Shown here: piece by piece, positions 63,501 through 64,000 of the stretch | Layout: each line of letters starts with the position of its first letter | How positions within the stretch are numbered: the first letter of the stretch is position 1 | From: an uncultured Poribacteria bacterium | GTDB taxonomy: Bacteria > Poribacteria > WGA-4E > WGA-3G | Reading direction: 5' to 3' | Assembly (NCBI GenBank): GCA_951812525.1 | Contig: OX638316.1 | Span: forward strand, 1,252,506 to 1,316,505 | DNA length: 64,000 nt | Program-made: the position numbers and the translations under genes | The notes under the pieces: generated by a model | The model's input: only the letters and a program-made list of their open reading frames with translations | What the model was told of the DNA's origin: nothing | Database searches by the model: none

Positions 63501-64000
63501 CTCCTACTTCTCAAGCACGCGCGAATCACCGGCAACAAAACATCGCGAGACGCAGGTGTGAAAGCTCTTGAATTCATGAAGCAATTCTCGCTGCCACGCG
63601 GTGCACAAATGTGGGAATGCCCAATGTATCAACCGGATGTCCTCGCCGCCGCGCATGCAATCGGGGCTTACATTGAGGCTTACGAACTCACAAGAAAAAA
63701 AGAATACCTCAAGCGCGCAGCGTATTGGGCACAAACAGCACTGCCATTCCTCTACCACTGGCATCTTCCAGATCGACCCGGTATGCAATTCGCTTCAATA
63801 CCTGTTTTTGGTACGACTTTCTACACACACCCATGGTTCGGCGTTCCTGTTCAATGGAATGGATTAGTTCTCGCCTATTACCTACAACGTCTCAACCAAC
63901 ACACCAAGGACGAACGGTGGAACCAGATCGCTGAAGGCATTACCATCAGCGCGATGTACCAACAGTGGGAAGATGGTGAACTTAAAGGCACCTATCCGGA
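60531..64000 (+). CDS. Very large multi-domain protein, runs off window end
   Basis: An open frame of at least 1156 codons with no stop before base 64000. It starts immediately after the GH172 stop codon. Residues about 15-190 are acidic low complexity (Glu, Asp, Thr, Pro). Then comes a beta-sandwich region (about 235-330, NPCBM-like or F5/8-like), a CARDB-like domain (LEIVSVGPTAAVVTAG, then ILRNTGSAPLG; about 425-500), and an all-helical region near the end (about 900-1150: DYLATKDEQVKERV, GDLK-type turns, WECPMYQPDVLAAAHAIGAY), suggesting an alpha/alpha barrel as in glycan lyases or hydrolases. I find no signal peptide. The C-terminus is not visible. It probably works with the GH172 protein on a polysaccharide. 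Confidence 0.85.
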   Translation, partial: MLTGFQQFLATCIGKTEEETDQPADAQDGDEPQTELEFTTDDGSLDDAEATASSTTKENDASSVPEEAHPEADAPPVTEDESAQIQPDSDPARTDENTGAEENNTPSESSTENAPDDEVIDFAPADNSDPEDDTESPVEIVLFTEETEDNAQTTESKVEGTEEGNDAKAEPETPEPPIPLNLGIVEEIYDFVEMFEHSTVSRAEQASANSTDSSGGVPKPAIFEHPTSTEVAKIDYTVSLPDVDSNDKLFLHFSIGLRDGIVFDDTDRQPGGVKFTIEISNTDESAAPERCFESASTECRWQEEGIDLTSYAGKEITLSFLTECNVQGNSNYAWALWGKPQLYKLKERKLRKAKRDAEPQLRCGIAIVHFDDERTQFLTFNQPVSTAVSALTDICIETLGIEERPVQISIYAAQPKLEIVSVGPTAAVVTAGEDFEVQCILRNTGSAPLGKADTARIAINGVKLRRGRPRQTIKEIEPGEESTVFWVARRLPHPTTVSFSASLKCQTSAGEERRTAQGSVSVLPAQPKPSTKVIKELHTYTQYGSVVMGNKHLRIVFVRSTQTTTSGQNAAEGGFAYYILFVAKGSNYQRVATSPVLSEVTYLDTAQNRQTFQLVPTRYQLAGNADASIIRLSGTNTDADGVKWDYEMQWTLTEDANRVKTEYQLQTDGDRALLAFRGPTLYAGCGRNPEKKTAALFPGLEFLENDEHSSNTRDAAPPLNNRLVPHPYKITVPVMAVEMQKSVVGIIWNPLDTWDGENQMLSAMFASPNWHQHQKNHAFGLFLPTTPEWVQENKTEASTPYPLKPSRPLSIKSEIIINGNASILDAVAHWTDAYGTPKPLEPPRSDKEELLLSRHGFMHTTWDEHTRKSRHCVDWEAHNEPGFGTLLWYDYLATKDEQVKERVSEIAKNTIAESGTEGLAARGSCHILRWEFPFYTGNIDAGLTYMEEEAQQRIATQESDGSWRWQPSSTKTASLGKEGEAVLGTCAESALLLLKHARITGNKTSRDAGVKALEFMKQFSLPRGAQMWECPMYQPDVLAAAHAIGAYIEAYELTRKKEYLKRAAYWAQTALPFLYHWHLPDRPGMQFASIPVFGTTFYTHPWFGVPVQWNGLVLAYYLQRLNQHTKDERWNQIAEGITISAMYQQWEDGELKGTYP

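Noticed and set aside
1-64000. tRNA, rRNA, integrase and insertion-sequence genes
   Set aside because: I saw no tRNA cloverleaf, rRNA block, transposase or integrase in the gaps; the only transfer signs are at 27498-30525.

Overview
The window is a contiguous piece of bacterial chromosome (about 50% G+C by eye) that is densely packed with genes. No taxonomic marker settles the lineage. The mix fits an uncultured environmental bacterium of the Poribacteria/Planctomycetes-Chloroflexi type, with Candidatus Poribacteria my best guess. That mix includes DUF6785-type membrane proteins, cytoplasmic sulfatases, nickel-pincer (LarA/LarC) enzymes, several sugar-phosphate isomerase TIM barrels, GH172, pentapeptide and C-type-lectin-like proteins, and many tiny palindromic repeats. 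The lineage call is inference only.

Layout. 1-2406: a fused DNA methyltransferase/nuclease, then a repeat-rich gap. 2407-7820: a DUF1573 protein, a polytopic membrane protein, secA and a Trm112-like protein. 7872-15882: a surface polysaccharide block (glycosyltransferase, CapD-like dehydratase, initiating sugar transferase, SppA, a Clp1/Grc3-like kinase, an MsbA-like exporter). 16076-19788: a pentapeptide-repeat protein, an unusual sigma-70 factor with a duplicated front half, and larC. 19803-27311 (minus strand): recQ, a GT2 enzyme, a sulfatase, a TIM-barrel isomerase, a UbiA/MqnP-type prenyltransferase and a LarA-like enzyme. 27498-30525: an A+T-rich island with two further DNA methyltransferases, a small unknown gene and a gene remnant. 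30528-37949: a deacetylase, then the minus-strand operon infC-rpmI-rplT-[T-box]-pheS-pheT-ubiE. 38112-42783: a conserved hypothetical, a TlpA-type thioredoxin, a MalK/UgpC-type ATPase, an Ldh-family dehydrogenase and an epimerase. 42859-46628: a four-gene minus-strand operon of a CHAD domain split over two genes, a ROK sugar kinase and a 559-residue orphan. 46907-53279: aroC, an M50 peptidase, a DUF6785 membrane protein, pyrD and pyrB. 53410-56080: two paralogous exported lectin-like proteins. 56395-64000: a sugar-acid/glycan block (galactonate dehydratase, two isomerases, GH172, and a very large ORF running off the window end).

How they work together. The polysaccharide block contains a lipid-linked sugar initiation enzyme, a nucleotide-sugar dehydratase, a glycosyltransferase and a flippase-like exporter. 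LarC and the LarA-like protein suggest the cell makes and uses the nickel-pincer cofactor. The galactonate dehydratase, isomerases, Ldh-family dehydrogenase, sulfatase and GH172 point to breakdown of sulfated or acidic sugars.

The strongest second-look items are: a textbook T-box riboswitch in front of pheS with a resolvable antiterminator/terminator pair; a sigma factor carrying a tandem copy of regions 1.2-2; the CHAD-CHAD-ROK-orphan operon (possible polyphosphate-linked module); an aspartate carbamoyltransferase carrying the PyrI-type zinc ribbon on its own C-terminus; a probable AUA start in infC; and a probable leaderless pyrD mRNA.
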